NCBI RefSeq assembly: GCF_011682145.1
Contig: NZ_WHJH01000059.1
Coordinates: 1-43,147 of the forward strand
From: Massilia mucilaginosa
Lineage (GTDB): Bacteria; Pseudomonadota; Gammaproteobacteria; Burkholderiales; Burkholderiaceae_D
Reading direction: 5' to 3'
Length of the DNA: 43,147 bases
The notes under the pieces were generated by a model. That model did no database searches and had not been told where the DNA came from. It was given only the letters and a program-made list of their open reading frames with translations. Position numbers and translations under genes: made by a program. The stretch's first letter is position 1. Each line of letters opens with the position of its first letter. Below, piece after piece: positions 27,578 to 36,564 of the stretch.

Positions 27578-28522
27578 ATGAGTAAACTAGATGCTTACCT
27601 GCATGCCGCGACCCGCGACAACACCCGTCGCAGCTATCAAGCCGCGGCCCGTCACTTCGAAGTCGAATGGGGCGGTTTCTTGCCTGCGACGGCGGACGCG
27701 ATTGCACGCTACCTCGTAGACTATGCTGAATCGTTGGCGATAAATACGCTACGCCAGCGTCTTGCAGCCTTGGCGCAGTGGCATCTCGACCAAGGCTTCC
27801 CTGATCCGACCAAGGCACCCGTTGTGCGCAAGGTGCTCCGCGGCATACAGGCACTGCACCCTGGTCGAGAAAAGCAAGCGCGTCCACTACAGCTCGATCA
27901 GCTCGAACAACTTGCGCAATGGCTGGATGCGGGAATTACAGAAGCGGTGGTGGCCGGCAACAGGCCTGCGCACCTGCGCCACACCCGCGACAAGGCTATG
28001 CTCTTGCTCGGCTTCTGGCGCGGCTTTCGCGGCGACGAACTTACGCGGCTGCAGGTCGAGTATATCGACGCGGTGCCGGGCGAAGGAATGACGTGCTTCC
28101 TACCGCATACCAAGGGAGATCGGCGATACAAGGGCACGAATTTTAAGGCGCCAGCGTTGGCGAAACTGTGCCCGGTCAGCGCGTATATCGAATGGGTTTC
28201 GCTGGCGGGTCTTACCGAAGGCGCAGTGTTCCGCGGCATAGACCGCTGGGGCCACGTGCGCAGTGGCGGCTTGCATATCAACAGCCTAGTGCCGCTGCTT
28301 CGCTCGCTTTTCTCGGACGCCGGCATTGCGGTCGCCGAGCAGTACAGCGGCCACTCGCTGCGGCGAGGCTTTGCCCAGTGGGCGACTTCGAATGGCTGGG
28401 ACATCAAAATGCTGATGCAGTACGTGGGCTGGAAGAACGTTCAGTCCGCACTGCGCTATGTCGAGGGCGCAGATCCCTTTGCACGGCATCGGATCGGCGT
28501 AGATTCCCGTGTTGTGAATTAA
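27578..28522 (+). CDS. tnpS: TnpS-like tyrosine recombinase (cointegrate resolvase)
   Basis: A 314-residue tyrosine recombinase. The N-terminal core-binding domain starts AYLHAATRDNTRRSYQAAAR. The catalytic domain carries Arg151 (GFRGDELTRL), His259 and Arg262 (HSLRRGFAQWA) and the nucleophile Tyr294 (ALRYVEGADP). The segments WGGFLPATADAIARYLV and GFPDPTKAPVVRKVL resemble TnpS of Tn4651-type transposons rather than phage integrases. It should resolve cointegrates made by TnpA at the site shared with tnpT. An in-frame ATG at 27536 is an alternative start (328 residues). Confidence 0.8.
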   Translation: MSKLDAYLHAATRDNTRRSYQAAARHFEVEWGGFLPATADAIARYLVDYAESLAINTLRQRLAALAQWHLDQGFPDPTKAPVVRKVLRGIQALHPGREKQARPLQLDQLEQLAQWLDAGITEAVVAGNRPAHLRHTRDKAMLLLGFWRGFRGDELTRLQVEYIDAVPGEGMTCFLPHTKGDRRYKGTNFKAPALAKLCPVSAYIEWVSLAGLTEGAVFRGIDRWGHVRSGGLHINSLVPLLRSLFSDAGIAVAEQYSGHSLRRGFAQWATSNGWDIKMLMQYVGWKNVQSALRYVEGADPFARHRIGVDSRVVN

Positions 28523-28584
28523 TTGCCATTTCCGCCCATGTTGAAATTGGTGCGTGGAAGTCGGTCCGCGTCCATCCTCTAACG

Positions 28585-28605
28585 GATCTTCGCCCGGCGA
28601 AGATC
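28585..28605. terminator. hairpin downstream of tnpS
   Basis: A perfect 9-bp stem with a 3-base loop, GATCTTCGC-CCG-GCGAAGATC, lies 62 bp after the tnpS stop and is followed by AAGCTTTCCTT. The T-run is poor, so intrinsic termination is possible but not certain. The remaining sequence from 28523 to 28791 holds no recognisable gene. Confidence 0.4.
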
Positions 28606-28791
28606 AAGCTTTCCTTAGAGAACTCGATGCGCCAACCGTGCTGGATGAGTTTTTACGCCAATCGGCGCAGATCATCCTCGTTGCGGGCACCACGCCCAAT
28701 TTATGCTGTGCAGCGCCACCGTGTCGCCGTCGCACACAGATGACAGTAAGGGATCGAGCCATGGCGGTTGAGACGCAGGGGTATCCCGGGA

Positions 28792-29664
28792 CTACGTGTG
28801 ATTTGCAGGCACAATTGGAGGCTCGAATGCGCCGAAATCGCCGTGTTGGTAAGCCGCGATGGCGGCAGCAAGCGCCTCGGGCGAGGCAAGTGCCATCGGC
28901 CCTCGCCAGTACACAGGCTGCTGCAGTGGTAGACCAGAAAAGACGACGGCTTTGATTTTACCTTGCGTTGCTGCGAGCGAGATTGAATGTGGTGTTGCCT
29001 GTGCCGGAAAGACCGGCAGCATAAATTGGTCGAGTTCGTAGTGCTGGCCATTGACCGCCAGCTTGCCGTAGATCGGCATGACGAAAGCACTCTGACCTGC
29101 CGGGATAGGCACCGACAGTTCTGCACCTTCATCAAGGCATATATCGAGCAGGGATACCTTGGTCGGCGGTATCAGTGGCGACCCTACCTCTCCGAAACTG
29201 CCTAGCGGTACGCGAATCTTAATGCCTGGCAATTGCACGACCGGCACATCTTCCGGGGCCAGACTCAATGCACGTGGCGCATCGCTCTGCCTTTCCTGGG
29301 CGAGATTGACGAAGATTTGCAGCATGTGGACGGTCTTGCCCGTCTCGGAGGGAAACTCTTCGTGCACGACACCTCTGCCGGCGGCAGTCCAGTGCAGGCC
29401 GCCCGGCGCGATCAGGTGATGGTTGCCCAGCGAATCACGGTTATGGATGCCGGTTTCCGAGTCGAGAAACAGATACGAGACGGCCGAGAACCCGGCATGC
29501 GGATGCGGCGGAAAAGTGGGCGCGCTGATCCAGGCATGATCGACACCGAGGAAGGGGTCGATCGGTTCGGCCGCCTCGCCACCACGCAGCGCGTAGGCAC
29601 GGAAGTGGCTGCCGGAATTCATCGGTTGCAAGCGAACGATGGTGGGCATGTTGAGATTCTCCAT
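28792..29664 (-). CDS. pirin family protein
   Basis: A 290-residue double-cupin pirin. The N-terminal cupin has the metal-binding histidines in FPPHPHAGFSAVSY and GRGVVHEEFP. The partner motif PGGLHWTAAGRG lies between them. Bacterial pirins bind Fe or Ni; some oxidise quercetin, others act as redox-responsive regulators, and the activity here is open. The ATG overlaps the TAA of the upstream reductase gene (TAATG), so the two are translationally coupled. An internal Met at 29649 begins the conserved part. Confidence 0.85.
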   Translation of the reverse strand: MENLNMPTIVRLQPMNSGSHFRAYALRGGEAAEPIDPFLGVDHAWISAPTFPPHPHAGFSAVSYLFLDSETGIHNRDSLGNHHLIAPGGLHWTAAGRGVVHEEFPSETGKTVHMLQIFVNLAQERQSDAPRALSLAPEDVPVVQLPGIKIRVPLGSFGEVGSPLIPPTKVSLLDICLDEGAELSVPIPAGQSAFVMPIYGKLAVNGQHYELDQFMLPVFPAQATPHSISLAATQGKIKAVVFSGLPLQQPVYWRGPMALASPEALAAAIAAYQHGDFGAFEPPIVPANHT

Positions 29665-30734
29665 TACTGCGCCTGATTTGCGCCCAGGGCCGGGTAATCG
29701 GTATAGCCATTGGCACCCGGGGAATAGAACGTATTTTTGTCCGGCGTATTGAGCGCCGCGCCTTGGCGGAGCCGCTCGGGTAAGTCCGGATTGGCAAGGA
29801 AGGCTGAGCCAAATACCGTTGCATCGGCCTTACCTTCGGCAATCAGTGTCTCGGCTTGGGTTTGGTCAAGGCCGCCGCCTATCAGGTAGGCACCGTCGAA
29901 ACGTGGCCGCAGTAGCGCGTGATAATCAGTGCTTGTGCCGAACAGGGCAACGTGCAGGTAGGCGAGCTTGAATTCGCGCAGTTGCTCGACCAGCGTGGTA
30001 TAGGTTTCCTGCGGCGCGGCGTCGACGATATCGTTGAAACCCATCTCCGGCGAAATTTTGATGCCGACGCGATCGCTGCCGGCTTCGGCAACCATCGCGG
30101 CCAGCACTTCCAGAACGAAGCGCGTGCGCTTGGCAACAGAACCGCCGTATTCGTCCGTGCGGTTATTGCTACCCGAGGACAAAAACTGCTCTGGCAAGTA
30201 ACCCGATGCGGCGTGCAGCTCGACACCATCGAATCCGGCGGCCATGGCGCGACGCGTCGCCAGGCCGTAATCGTAGACAATGCGGGCGATCCCGGCGACA
30301 TCGAGGGCTTGCGGTATCATGAACTCTTGCATCCCGGCGCCGGTCCATGCCTGACCAGCTGGCTTGACGGCTGACGGTGCAAGGGGTTGCGCTCCTTCCG
30401 GGAGCAGGGAAGGATGGGAGATGCGTCCGCAGTGCATCAATTGCATAAAAATGCGACCGCCACGCGCATGTACAGCCTCGGTAACTTTCTTCCAAGCGGC
30501 GACCTGGGCATCGTTCTCGATTCCCGGGGTCCGCACATAGCCTTTGCCCATCGCGTTGGGATAGACGCCTTCGGTGATGATCAAGCCGGCGCTGGCACGC
30601 TGCGCATAGTAGGCAACGACCAAATCGCTGGGCACGCCAGCATCATCGGAACGCGAACGGGTCATCGGCGCCATGACCAGACGGTTGGGCAGTGCCAGTC
30701 GGCCAATATGGACAGGGGTGAATAGCTGAGTCAT
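29664..30734 (-). CDS. Old Yellow Enzyme family alkene reductase (NemA-like)
   Basis: A 356-residue FMN-dependent NADH:flavin oxidoreductase with a TIM barrel. Family marks: LFTPVHIGRLALPNR at the start, MAPMTRSRS, QLMHCGRISHPS, and FDGVELHAASGYLPEQFLSS followed by NNRTDEYGGS. The C-terminal phosphate-binding part is GKADATVFGSAFLANPDLP. Relatives reduce activated C=C bonds, N-ethylmaleimide, quinones and nitro-esters. GGAG eight bases upstream supports the ATG at 30734. It heads a two-gene unit with pirin, divergent from a LysR regulator 102 bp away. Confidence 0.9.
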   Translation of the reverse strand: MTQLFTPVHIGRLALPNRLVMAPMTRSRSDDAGVPSDLVVAYYAQRASAGLIITEGVYPNAMGKGYVRTPGIENDAQVAAWKKVTEAVHARGGRIFMQLMHCGRISHPSLLPEGAQPLAPSAVKPAGQAWTGAGMQEFMIPQALDVAGIARIVYDYGLATRRAMAAGFDGVELHAASGYLPEQFLSSGSNNRTDEYGGSVAKRTRFVLEVLAAMVAEAGSDRVGIKISPEMGFNDIVDAAPQETYTTLVEQLREFKLAYLHVALFGTSTDYHALLRPRFDGAYLIGGGLDQTQAETLIAEGKADATVFGSAFLANPDLPERLRQGAALNTPDKNTFYSPGANGYTDYPALGANQAQ

Positions 30735-30788
30735 GTGGTGCTCCTTGGTGGTGACGAGCAATCATTGTGCGCCGCATCATTTTTTTGA

Positions 30789-30826
30789 TAAATAGCGGAA
30801 AATACATTTCATTGATCCATTTGTGG
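30789..30826. promoter_or_regulatory. LysR operator candidate, copy 1
   Basis: This 38-bp interval begins TAAATAGCGG and ends CCATTTGTGG. It agrees with 39597-39634 at 27 of 38 ungapped positions, with both end blocks conserved and exactly 28 bp between their starts. It lies in the divergent region between the reductase and LysR genes. On the minus strand GCTATTTA may be the -10 of the reductase operon. Confidence 0.6.
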
Positions 30827-30836
30827 CACAGTCACC

Positions 30837-31718
30837 ATGAAAATACTGAATGACATGGCGCTTTTTGTTGAGGTCGTCAAAGCGATGAGTTTTCGCGGTG
30901 CAGCTGACGCGATCAATGTGCCAAGCTCAACCTTGTCCCGGCGCGTCAGCGCGCTGGAAAAGTCAATCGGGCTGCGGCTGCTGCATCGCACGACGCGCAA
31001 GATCGAGTTGACCGAAGCCGGACAGCTCTATTTCGAGCGCTGCAAGCGCATCGTCGATGAAGCCAGTCTGGCGCATGAGCAACTGGGCGAAATGCTGGCC
31101 CAGCCGAGCGGGGTATTGCGCGCTTCAATGCCGGAAGGTTTCGCCAACATCTTCCTGGCCCCGCTGGTCGCCGACTTCGCCCGCAGTTATCCCGGCATCC
31201 GTTTTGAACTCGACCTGTCCCCTCGGCCTGTCGATCTGGTCAGCGAGCCGGTCGATGTGGCGATTCGCATGGGGGCGCCGCCGAGTTCAAACCTGATCGC
31301 CCGCCAACTCGCCACGCTGCCGCGCTATCTCTACGCTTCGCCCGACTACTTGGCCAATGCCGGGGAGCCGAGCGAGCCGGCTGACCTGGCCCGGCATGAA
31401 TGTCTCAGATTGCGAACCGTGGAGTCCGACAAGTGGGCGTTGCTGCAAGGAAGTGAAAATGTCGAGATCATGGTTGGTGGCCGCTTTCTGCTTAACAGTG
31501 TCGGCATGATCCAGCGTCTTGCCACGCTGCATATGGGCATTGCGGTACTGGCCAAGGATATTGTCATGGATGACGTGGCCAGCGGAAAACTGCGTCGCGT
31601 GCTGCCTGACTGGCAAGCCACGCCGATACCGGTCTACGCCATTACCGAGACGCGCTTGCTGCCAGCGAAGACGCAGCGCTTCATTGATTTCTTGCGGGAG
31701 CATCTGGCGAGGATTTAA
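30837..31718 (+). CDS. LysR-family regulator of the reductase/pirin operon
   Basis: A 293-residue LysR regulator. The winged helix-turn-helix (~5-63) reads MALFVEVVKAMSFRGAADAI and SSTLSRRVSALEKSIGLRLL. The effector domain starts with VLRASMPEGFAN and has the usual periplasmic-binding fold (DVAIRMGAPPSSNLIARQLA). This is the CrgA/DsdC-like subgroup common in proteobacteria. It is divergent from the reductase/pirin unit and should control it and itself. It is a paralog of the regulator at 39647-40540. Confidence 0.9.
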   Translation: MKILNDMALFVEVVKAMSFRGAADAINVPSSTLSRRVSALEKSIGLRLLHRTTRKIELTEAGQLYFERCKRIVDEASLAHEQLGEMLAQPSGVLRASMPEGFANIFLAPLVADFARSYPGIRFELDLSPRPVDLVSEPVDVAIRMGAPPSSNLIARQLATLPRYLYASPDYLANAGEPSEPADLARHECLRLRTVESDKWALLQGSENVEIMVGGRFLLNSVGMIQRLATLHMGIAVLAKDIVMDDVASGKLRRVLPDWQATPIPVYAITETRLLPAKTQRFIDFLREHLARI

Positions 31719-31918
31719 GCGCGCTCGCTTACGGGGCGCGGCAAAGTTGGTGCTTCGCACTTGCTATAGGACGCGCCATTTTACGCCCGTTCGAAAAGAA
31801 ATAGCCGTATGTTGTTTTCTATTTGTTGCTGATAAAGTTTTCTTGATGTTTGGGAAATTTCGGGCTAGCCTGACTTGCCCAGTTCAAGGATATTTTCGTT
31901 CATAAACGGAGACGTAAA

Positions 31919-32674
31919 ATGCGCAGAGAACACCTTTTCATACCGCTTTTCTTGTTCGTTCCATTTATGGCACAAGCAGCGGACTCGCCCAAATTACTGC
32001 ATTTGGCCAGCCTCGAATGGCCGCCGTTTGCCAGTGCGGCCTTGCCTAACAACGGTGCGAGCGGTGCGGTGGTCGACGCGGCAGCCAAGTTCATGGGCAG
32101 TACCGTGAAGGTAGAATATTTTCCATGGAAGGACACGGTAGCGAAAGGTTCAAACGATCCCGCCTTCATCGGATATTTCCCGGTGTTTATCACGGAAGAA
32201 CGGGCCAAAAGCTGTTACTTTTCAGCGGTGATCGGGAAGAGTTCGACCGGCATTGGTTTTCTCAAGGACACGCCGATCACATGGAAAACGATACCCGATC
32301 TGGCATCGATCAAGCTAGGTGTTGTAGAAGCTTACGCCAACGGCGACGCCTTGGATGAAGCAATCAAACAGGGCAAGCAACAAGTTGAAGTAACCACCAG
32401 CGACACGAATAATGTGCGCAAGCTGGTGAGCAAAAAATTGCCTGCTATTGTCGTCGATAAAGCCGTCTTGCGCTACATGACACTCAATTCTGCGGCCAAG
32501 GACAGCGTTATGTTCCATGAGAAAATGTTATTGGAACGGAGTCTGAACGTTTGTTTCCAGCGTACCCCGGCAGGCAAAGCCGCCCAGGAATCCTTTGACG
32601 CCGCCCTCAAAAAAGTGAATGTCGCCAAGATCGAGGAAGCCTATTTCAAGTCTCTTGAGGAGAAAAAACAATAA
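31919..32674 (+). CDS. orphan periplasmic solute-binding-like protein 1
   Basis: A 251-residue secreted protein (signal peptide cleaved after AQA) with the type-II binding fold of the amino-acid-binding (SBP_bac_3) family. The conserved LEWPPF sits at the start, YFPWKDTVAKGS in lobe one, and a late IEEAYFKSL. There is no ABC permease or ATPase gene nearby. It may feed a distant transporter or act as a sensor. GGAG eight bases before the ATG fixes the start. The 200-bp leader (31719-31918) is AT-rich and promoter-like but without a clear hexamer pair. Confidence 0.75.
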   Translation: MRREHLFIPLFLFVPFMAQAADSPKLLHLASLEWPPFASAALPNNGASGAVVDAAAKFMGSTVKVEYFPWKDTVAKGSNDPAFIGYFPVFITEERAKSCYFSAVIGKSSTGIGFLKDTPITWKTIPDLASIKLGVVEAYANGDALDEAIKQGKQQVEVTTSDTNNVRKLVSKKLPAIVVDKAVLRYMTLNSAAKDSVMFHEKMLLERSLNVCFQRTPAGKAAQESFDAALKKVNVAKIEEAYFKSLEEKKQ

Positions 32675-32827
32675 TCAATGGGCCGCAAAAAACGCCCGTT
32701 CAGCTCCGGCCTGCAAGATGGGAAATGGAATCAAGATTATCGGATTCCAAAGAGGAAGCGTGGGCATCTTTCCACGCGTTCTTGTCCCAAAATTCGCAAA
32801 CGATAAACAATCCTCGAGGATGTGCAT

Positions 32828-33793
32828 ATGCAACGCCGTTCCCAGCTTGCCCGAGTCTGCTGTACTGCCCCATTGCGTTTGCTCATATTGATGATACCCC
32901 TGAATGCGTATGCCGCCGATGTCGTCATGTACGGCTATCTCGATCTCGGGGTAGTCAAAGAAACGGGCACATCGACGCGACTCGATCGCGGTTTCTTCAA
33001 CTATCTGGGTGTTCGAGGCGAAGAAGATTTGGGCGCCAAATCTTCGGCGACGTTTAATTTGCAAATGCGTTTTAGTCCTGACACCGGCATGCAGGAACGC
33101 AGCACAACTTTGTTCCAGGGGGAATCCACAGTTGGTCTAAAAAACGCCGCACTCGGACATTTGCGCCTGGGCCGTGCCATGACTCCGCTGTGGCAGGAAA
33201 AATGGCGATACGATCCTTGGTATGACTCCGCGAGCATGGGCTCCCTTGAGGTTTATAACGGTGACTTCAATAGCGATGGCTTGCCCACGGTGGACTATCA
33301 CAATTACTCGCGCGTGGGGAACGGCGTGTTCTACACCTCGCCCTCCGTTGGCGGGATCAGGTTTAACGGCATGGCGGAGGCACAGCTCGCCGCTGGAGCG
33401 ACGGCGCGCTCGCGAGGCATGGCGGTGAACTTTGGGGAGGAGACACTCACCGCGATGATCTCCTACGAAAAGAATCACCTCTCCGACAACATCCTGTATG
33501 CGGCTGGCTCCTACCGGATGGATCAATTCACCATGATCGGTGCATACTCACGGACCGATTTTTCAGGGGGGGGCGCCAGTCAGCGCAGCATGTTGTTGGC
33601 CGGCACCTACGCCATCAACCTGAATCTACTACGCTTCGGTTATGGCCGCCTGAACGGCAGTCTTGGCCGGAAAACCAGCGTCGGGTACATCTACGGTTTG
33701 TCTAAACGCACCAACATATACAGTGACGTGTATCGAGAGAAAATTTCGAGCAGTAAAACCGGTTTGGCGATCGGTTTCACTCATTCGCTGTGA
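32828..33793 (+). CDS. Gram-negative porin-like outer-membrane protein
   Basis: A 321-residue beta-barrel protein with a signal peptide (cleavage likely after NAYAA). The opening strand VVMYGYLDLGVV and GVRGEEDLGAKSSATFNLQM are typical of betaproteobacterial trimeric porins. LGRAMTPLW corresponds to the constriction-loop region. It is somewhat short and ends GFTHSL: the usual C-terminal Phe is replaced by Leu, which may weaken assembly. GAGGA seven bases before 32828 favours that ATG over the GTG at 32822. Confidence 0.75.
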   Translation: MQRRSQLARVCCTAPLRLLILMIPLNAYAADVVMYGYLDLGVVKETGTSTRLDRGFFNYLGVRGEEDLGAKSSATFNLQMRFSPDTGMQERSTTLFQGESTVGLKNAALGHLRLGRAMTPLWQEKWRYDPWYDSASMGSLEVYNGDFNSDGLPTVDYHNYSRVGNGVFYTSPSVGGIRFNGMAEAQLAAGATARSRGMAVNFGEETLTAMISYEKNHLSDNILYAAGSYRMDQFTMIGAYSRTDFSGGGASQRSMLLAGTYAINLNLLRFGYGRLNGSLGRKTSVGYIYGLSKRTNIYSDVYREKISSSKTGLAIGFTHSL

Positions 33794-33917
33794 CCATGTC
33801 CAAGCGGTCAATGCTGATAGGGGATTCATCAGCTGGCGCCAGCGAATCGGACGGTACCCGGCTCTCGGTGGCGCAATTGTATGACAAAAATTCAGCGACT
33901 TTTGCCGAGGCGGAGGG

Positions 33918-34706
33918 ATGGGATTAACAACCATGATCAGGTCTGTAAAATCTGGCATATGGCTTTTATGCGGATGTCTTGGTTTTCCGGGCAGCGCGTT
34001 TGCGGCGCCGCAATTGAGCCTTTATACGTTGGAATGGCCCCCGTTCTCTTCCCATGACACAAAGCGGGGCAAGGTGATTGGTATATCGTCCAACATCGTA
34101 ACTGAACTCTTTCGTCGTTCCGGAATGGCGGTTCCGAAACAATCGCTTGTGCCATGGGCGCGTGGCCTCGCGATAACCGCTTCGAGCAAGAACACATGCT
34201 TGATGCCGGTAGCACGGGTTCCTGAGCGCGAGGCCCGCTATCGTTGGATCGGTCCGATCGGGAGCAGCGAATGGGCGTTGTTTGCACGCACTGAGGACCG
34301 GATTATTCTCAATGAAATCGACGACGCAAGGCGCTACAGAATAGGAACATTAAATGGCGACTTGTCTGTATCCTATTTGATTGCGCACCAGATTCAGCCA
34401 GCCGTCGTGTCGGACGACAAACAAAACATACGAAAAATGCAAATGGGTCGTATCGATTTATGGTCCACTGGCCGCATTGCGGGACAGGAACTGATAAATC
34501 AGTTGGGCGTCAAAAATATCGAGCCGGTACTGACGTTTATGAACGTTCAACTATATCTAGCGTGCTCCCTAGATATGGGAGATATTGAAGTGGAGCGCCT
34601 GAATAGCTTACTAAAAGCGATGCTTTCCGATGGGACGATCAAGCAAATTTATCGCCAACACGGGTTTGGCGAATACGCTCCGGCAAGCACCTCTTCATTA
34701 AAATAG
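33918..34706 (+). CDS. orphan periplasmic solute-binding-like protein 2
   Basis: A 262-residue protein with signal peptide (after SAFA) and SBP_bac_3-like fold. It opens with YTLEWPPFSSHD and carries LVPWARGLA and MPVARVPEREARYRWIGPIG. The repeat of LEWPPF makes it a distant relative of the gene at 31919. It again lacks transporter partners. GGAGG sits only two bases from the ATG at 33918, so the in-frame ATG at 33933 is an equally possible start. It precedes the chemoreceptor gene by 70 bp and may present ligand to it. Confidence 0.72.
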   Translation: MGLTTMIRSVKSGIWLLCGCLGFPGSAFAAPQLSLYTLEWPPFSSHDTKRGKVIGISSNIVTELFRRSGMAVPKQSLVPWARGLAITASSKNTCLMPVARVPEREARYRWIGPIGSSEWALFARTEDRIILNEIDDARRYRIGTLNGDLSVSYLIAHQIQPAVVSDDKQNIRKMQMGRIDLWSTGRIAGQELINQLGVKNIEPVLTFMNVQLYLACSLDMGDIEVERLNSLLKAMLSDGTIKQIYRQHGFGEYAPASTSSLK

Positions 34707-34776
34707 TTTTAGTTGGGGGGGCAAGGAGCGCTTCCGTGCCTGAAAATTCTGTCCGTCAATCAACAAGGAGCCGGAA

Positions 34777-36393
34777 GTGAAAGGCAACGCAAACCGTATG
34801 ACATTTTCGAAGCTGGTTACATGGTTGACTGGCGTGGCAGTGGCCTGTCTTTTTTGCATGGTTGCGCTGTTTTGGGAGTCGCGCAACCTGGATCGGACAC
34901 ACCAGATTCAAGAAAACTCGGCCGCTTTAGCGAAGGAGTTTCGCCAAGCGTCGGACGATATGACCCGAACGGTTCGCCTGTTCGTTGTGACAGGCGATCA
35001 ACGATATAAGACCGTCTACAACACGATCGCTGATATGCTCGACGGCAAGGTTCCGCGACCGACACAGCCTGAGCGCATTTATTGGCCTTTCTTTGAAGTT
35101 AGCGGGGTCAAACCCTTACCGGACGGCGCTGCGGCTGCAATGATTGATCTGATGAAAGAGGCTGGCTATACGTCGGCTGAGCTGGCCAAACTGGAGCAGG
35201 CCAAAGCCCTATCTGACAAACTGATCGTCATCGAAACAAAGGCCATGGAACTTGCCACAAAGAGCGATGAAGACAAGGCCATGGCGCGCGAACTCGTGCA
35301 CGGAAAAGAGTATCAGCGACAAGTTGCCTTAATTGACAAGCCGGTAGATGAGTTCCTGGTCATGCTAGGAGTTCGCACGTCGCAGGCCGTGGCGAACTCC
35401 AAACGCAATCAGGTCGTACTTTCCATGCTGATGGGTGCCATGCTCTGCTTGCTCTTCGGTATGATGATCTATGCCTCGCGACTGTTGCGCAGTCAAGTGG
35501 GAGGCTCCTTGGACATCGCCAATGCCGCCATCCATGCCTTTGCTGCGGGCGATTTCAGACAAACCGTCGATGCGCAATCCCAGGGCAGTATGTTGGGTGG
35601 GCTGGAAACCATGCGGGTCAGCCTGTCACAGGTGGTGGCCCGAGTGCGGCTAGGAGCGCAAGGAGTCCTGAGCGCAAGTTCCGAAATTTCCCAAGGAAAT
35701 CAGGACCTTTCATCGCGCACTGAAGCTCAGGCCAGCGCCCTGGAACAAACCGCCTCAAGCATGGAAGAACTGGGCGACACCGTCAAGCGAAATGCTGAGA
35801 ATGCCGAGCAGGTAAACCTGCAGGCGCTCAGTGCGTCCTCGGTAGCGGAACAAGGGGGAAAGGTGGTCGGCGAAGTTGTGCAGACAATGATGGGAATCGA
35901 AGCGTCTTCACGCAAAATTGTCGACATCATTGGCGTTATCGATGGCATCGCGTTTCAGACCAATATTCTGGCGCTCAATGCCGCCGTTGAGGCCGCCCGC
36001 GCAGGCGAGCAAGGACGGGGGTTTGCCGTTGTCGCATCGGAGGTCCGCTCCCTTGCGGGGCGCAGTGCCGATGCGGCCAAGGAAATCAAGAGCCTGATCG
36101 TTGACAGCGTTGCGCGCGTCGATCAGGGGCGCAAACTAGTGGACCAAGCGGGAGGCACGATGGCCAAGGTGGTCGATGCGATTCGACAGGTCACCGACAT
36201 TATGGGCGAGATCAGCACCGCCAGCAGCGAACAGTCCAAGGGTGTCTCTCAGGTTGGCGAGGCTGTGACGAACATGGACAGCGCAACCCAGCAAAATGCC
36301 GCCTTGGTGGAACAGATGGCCGCTGCCGCTATGAGTTTGAATGGACAGGCTCAACTCCTTGTTGAAATAGTTGAGGAGTTCAAGCTCGCTTGA
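34777..36393 (+). CDS. methyl-accepting chemotaxis protein
   Basis: A 538-residue chemoreceptor. Layout: helix ~14-34, periplasmic helical sensor ~35-205, helix ~210-230, HAMP-like region ([18 protein letters not shown]), then a long signalling coil. The conserved hairpin tip is [20 protein letters not shown] followed by [20 protein letters not shown]. It signals to CheA/CheW. No CheR-binding pentapeptide is at the C-terminus (EEFKLA). AAGGAG seven bases before a GTG at 34777 selects that start; an ATG seven codons on is possible. No other che genes are in the window. Confidence 0.9.
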   Translation: MKGNANRMTFSKLVTWLTGVAVACLFCMVALFWESRNLDRTHQIQENSAALAKEFRQASDDMTRTVRLFVVTGDQRYKTVYNTIADMLDGKVPRPTQPERIYWPFFEVSGVKPLPDGAAAAMIDLMKEAGYTSAELAKLEQAKALSDKLIVIETKAMELATKSDEDKAMARELVHGKEYQRQVALIDKPVDEFLVMLGVRTSQAVANSKRNQVVLSMLMGAMLCLLFGMMIYASRLLRSQVGGSLDIANAAIHAFAAGDFRQTVDAQSQGSMLGGLETMRVSLSQVVARVRLGAQGVLSASSEISQGNQDLSSRTEAQASALEQTASSMEELGDTVKRNAENAEQVNLQALSASSVAEQGGKVVGEVVQTMMGIEASSRKIVDIIGVIDGIAFQTNILALNAAVEAARAGEQGRGFAVVASEVRSLAGRSADAAKEIKSLIVDSVARVDQGRKLVDQAGGTMAKVVDAIRQVTDIMGEISTASSEQSKGVSQVGEAVTNMDSATQQNAALVEQMAAAAMSLNGQAQLLVEIVEEFKLA

Positions 36394-36564
36394 GGCCGGC
36401 CGCCAACAATGCGCCCCATCGAAAGGGAGTCAGCCAGCTAACTGGCGCCCAGATGATATTCCGGAATACGCAAGCGCAACGGGCGCTGTCGTGCTGTGTT
36501 CAAACGGCGGAGTTTTCCGCAAAGGGTGCTGTACGCTCCCCTTAACACGTCCCAAGGTCAACAT

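Noticed and set aside
28554-28955. 133-codon plus-strand frame downstream of tnpS
   Set aside because: Its second half is antisense to pirin and the first half has no recognisable features. Treated as chance.
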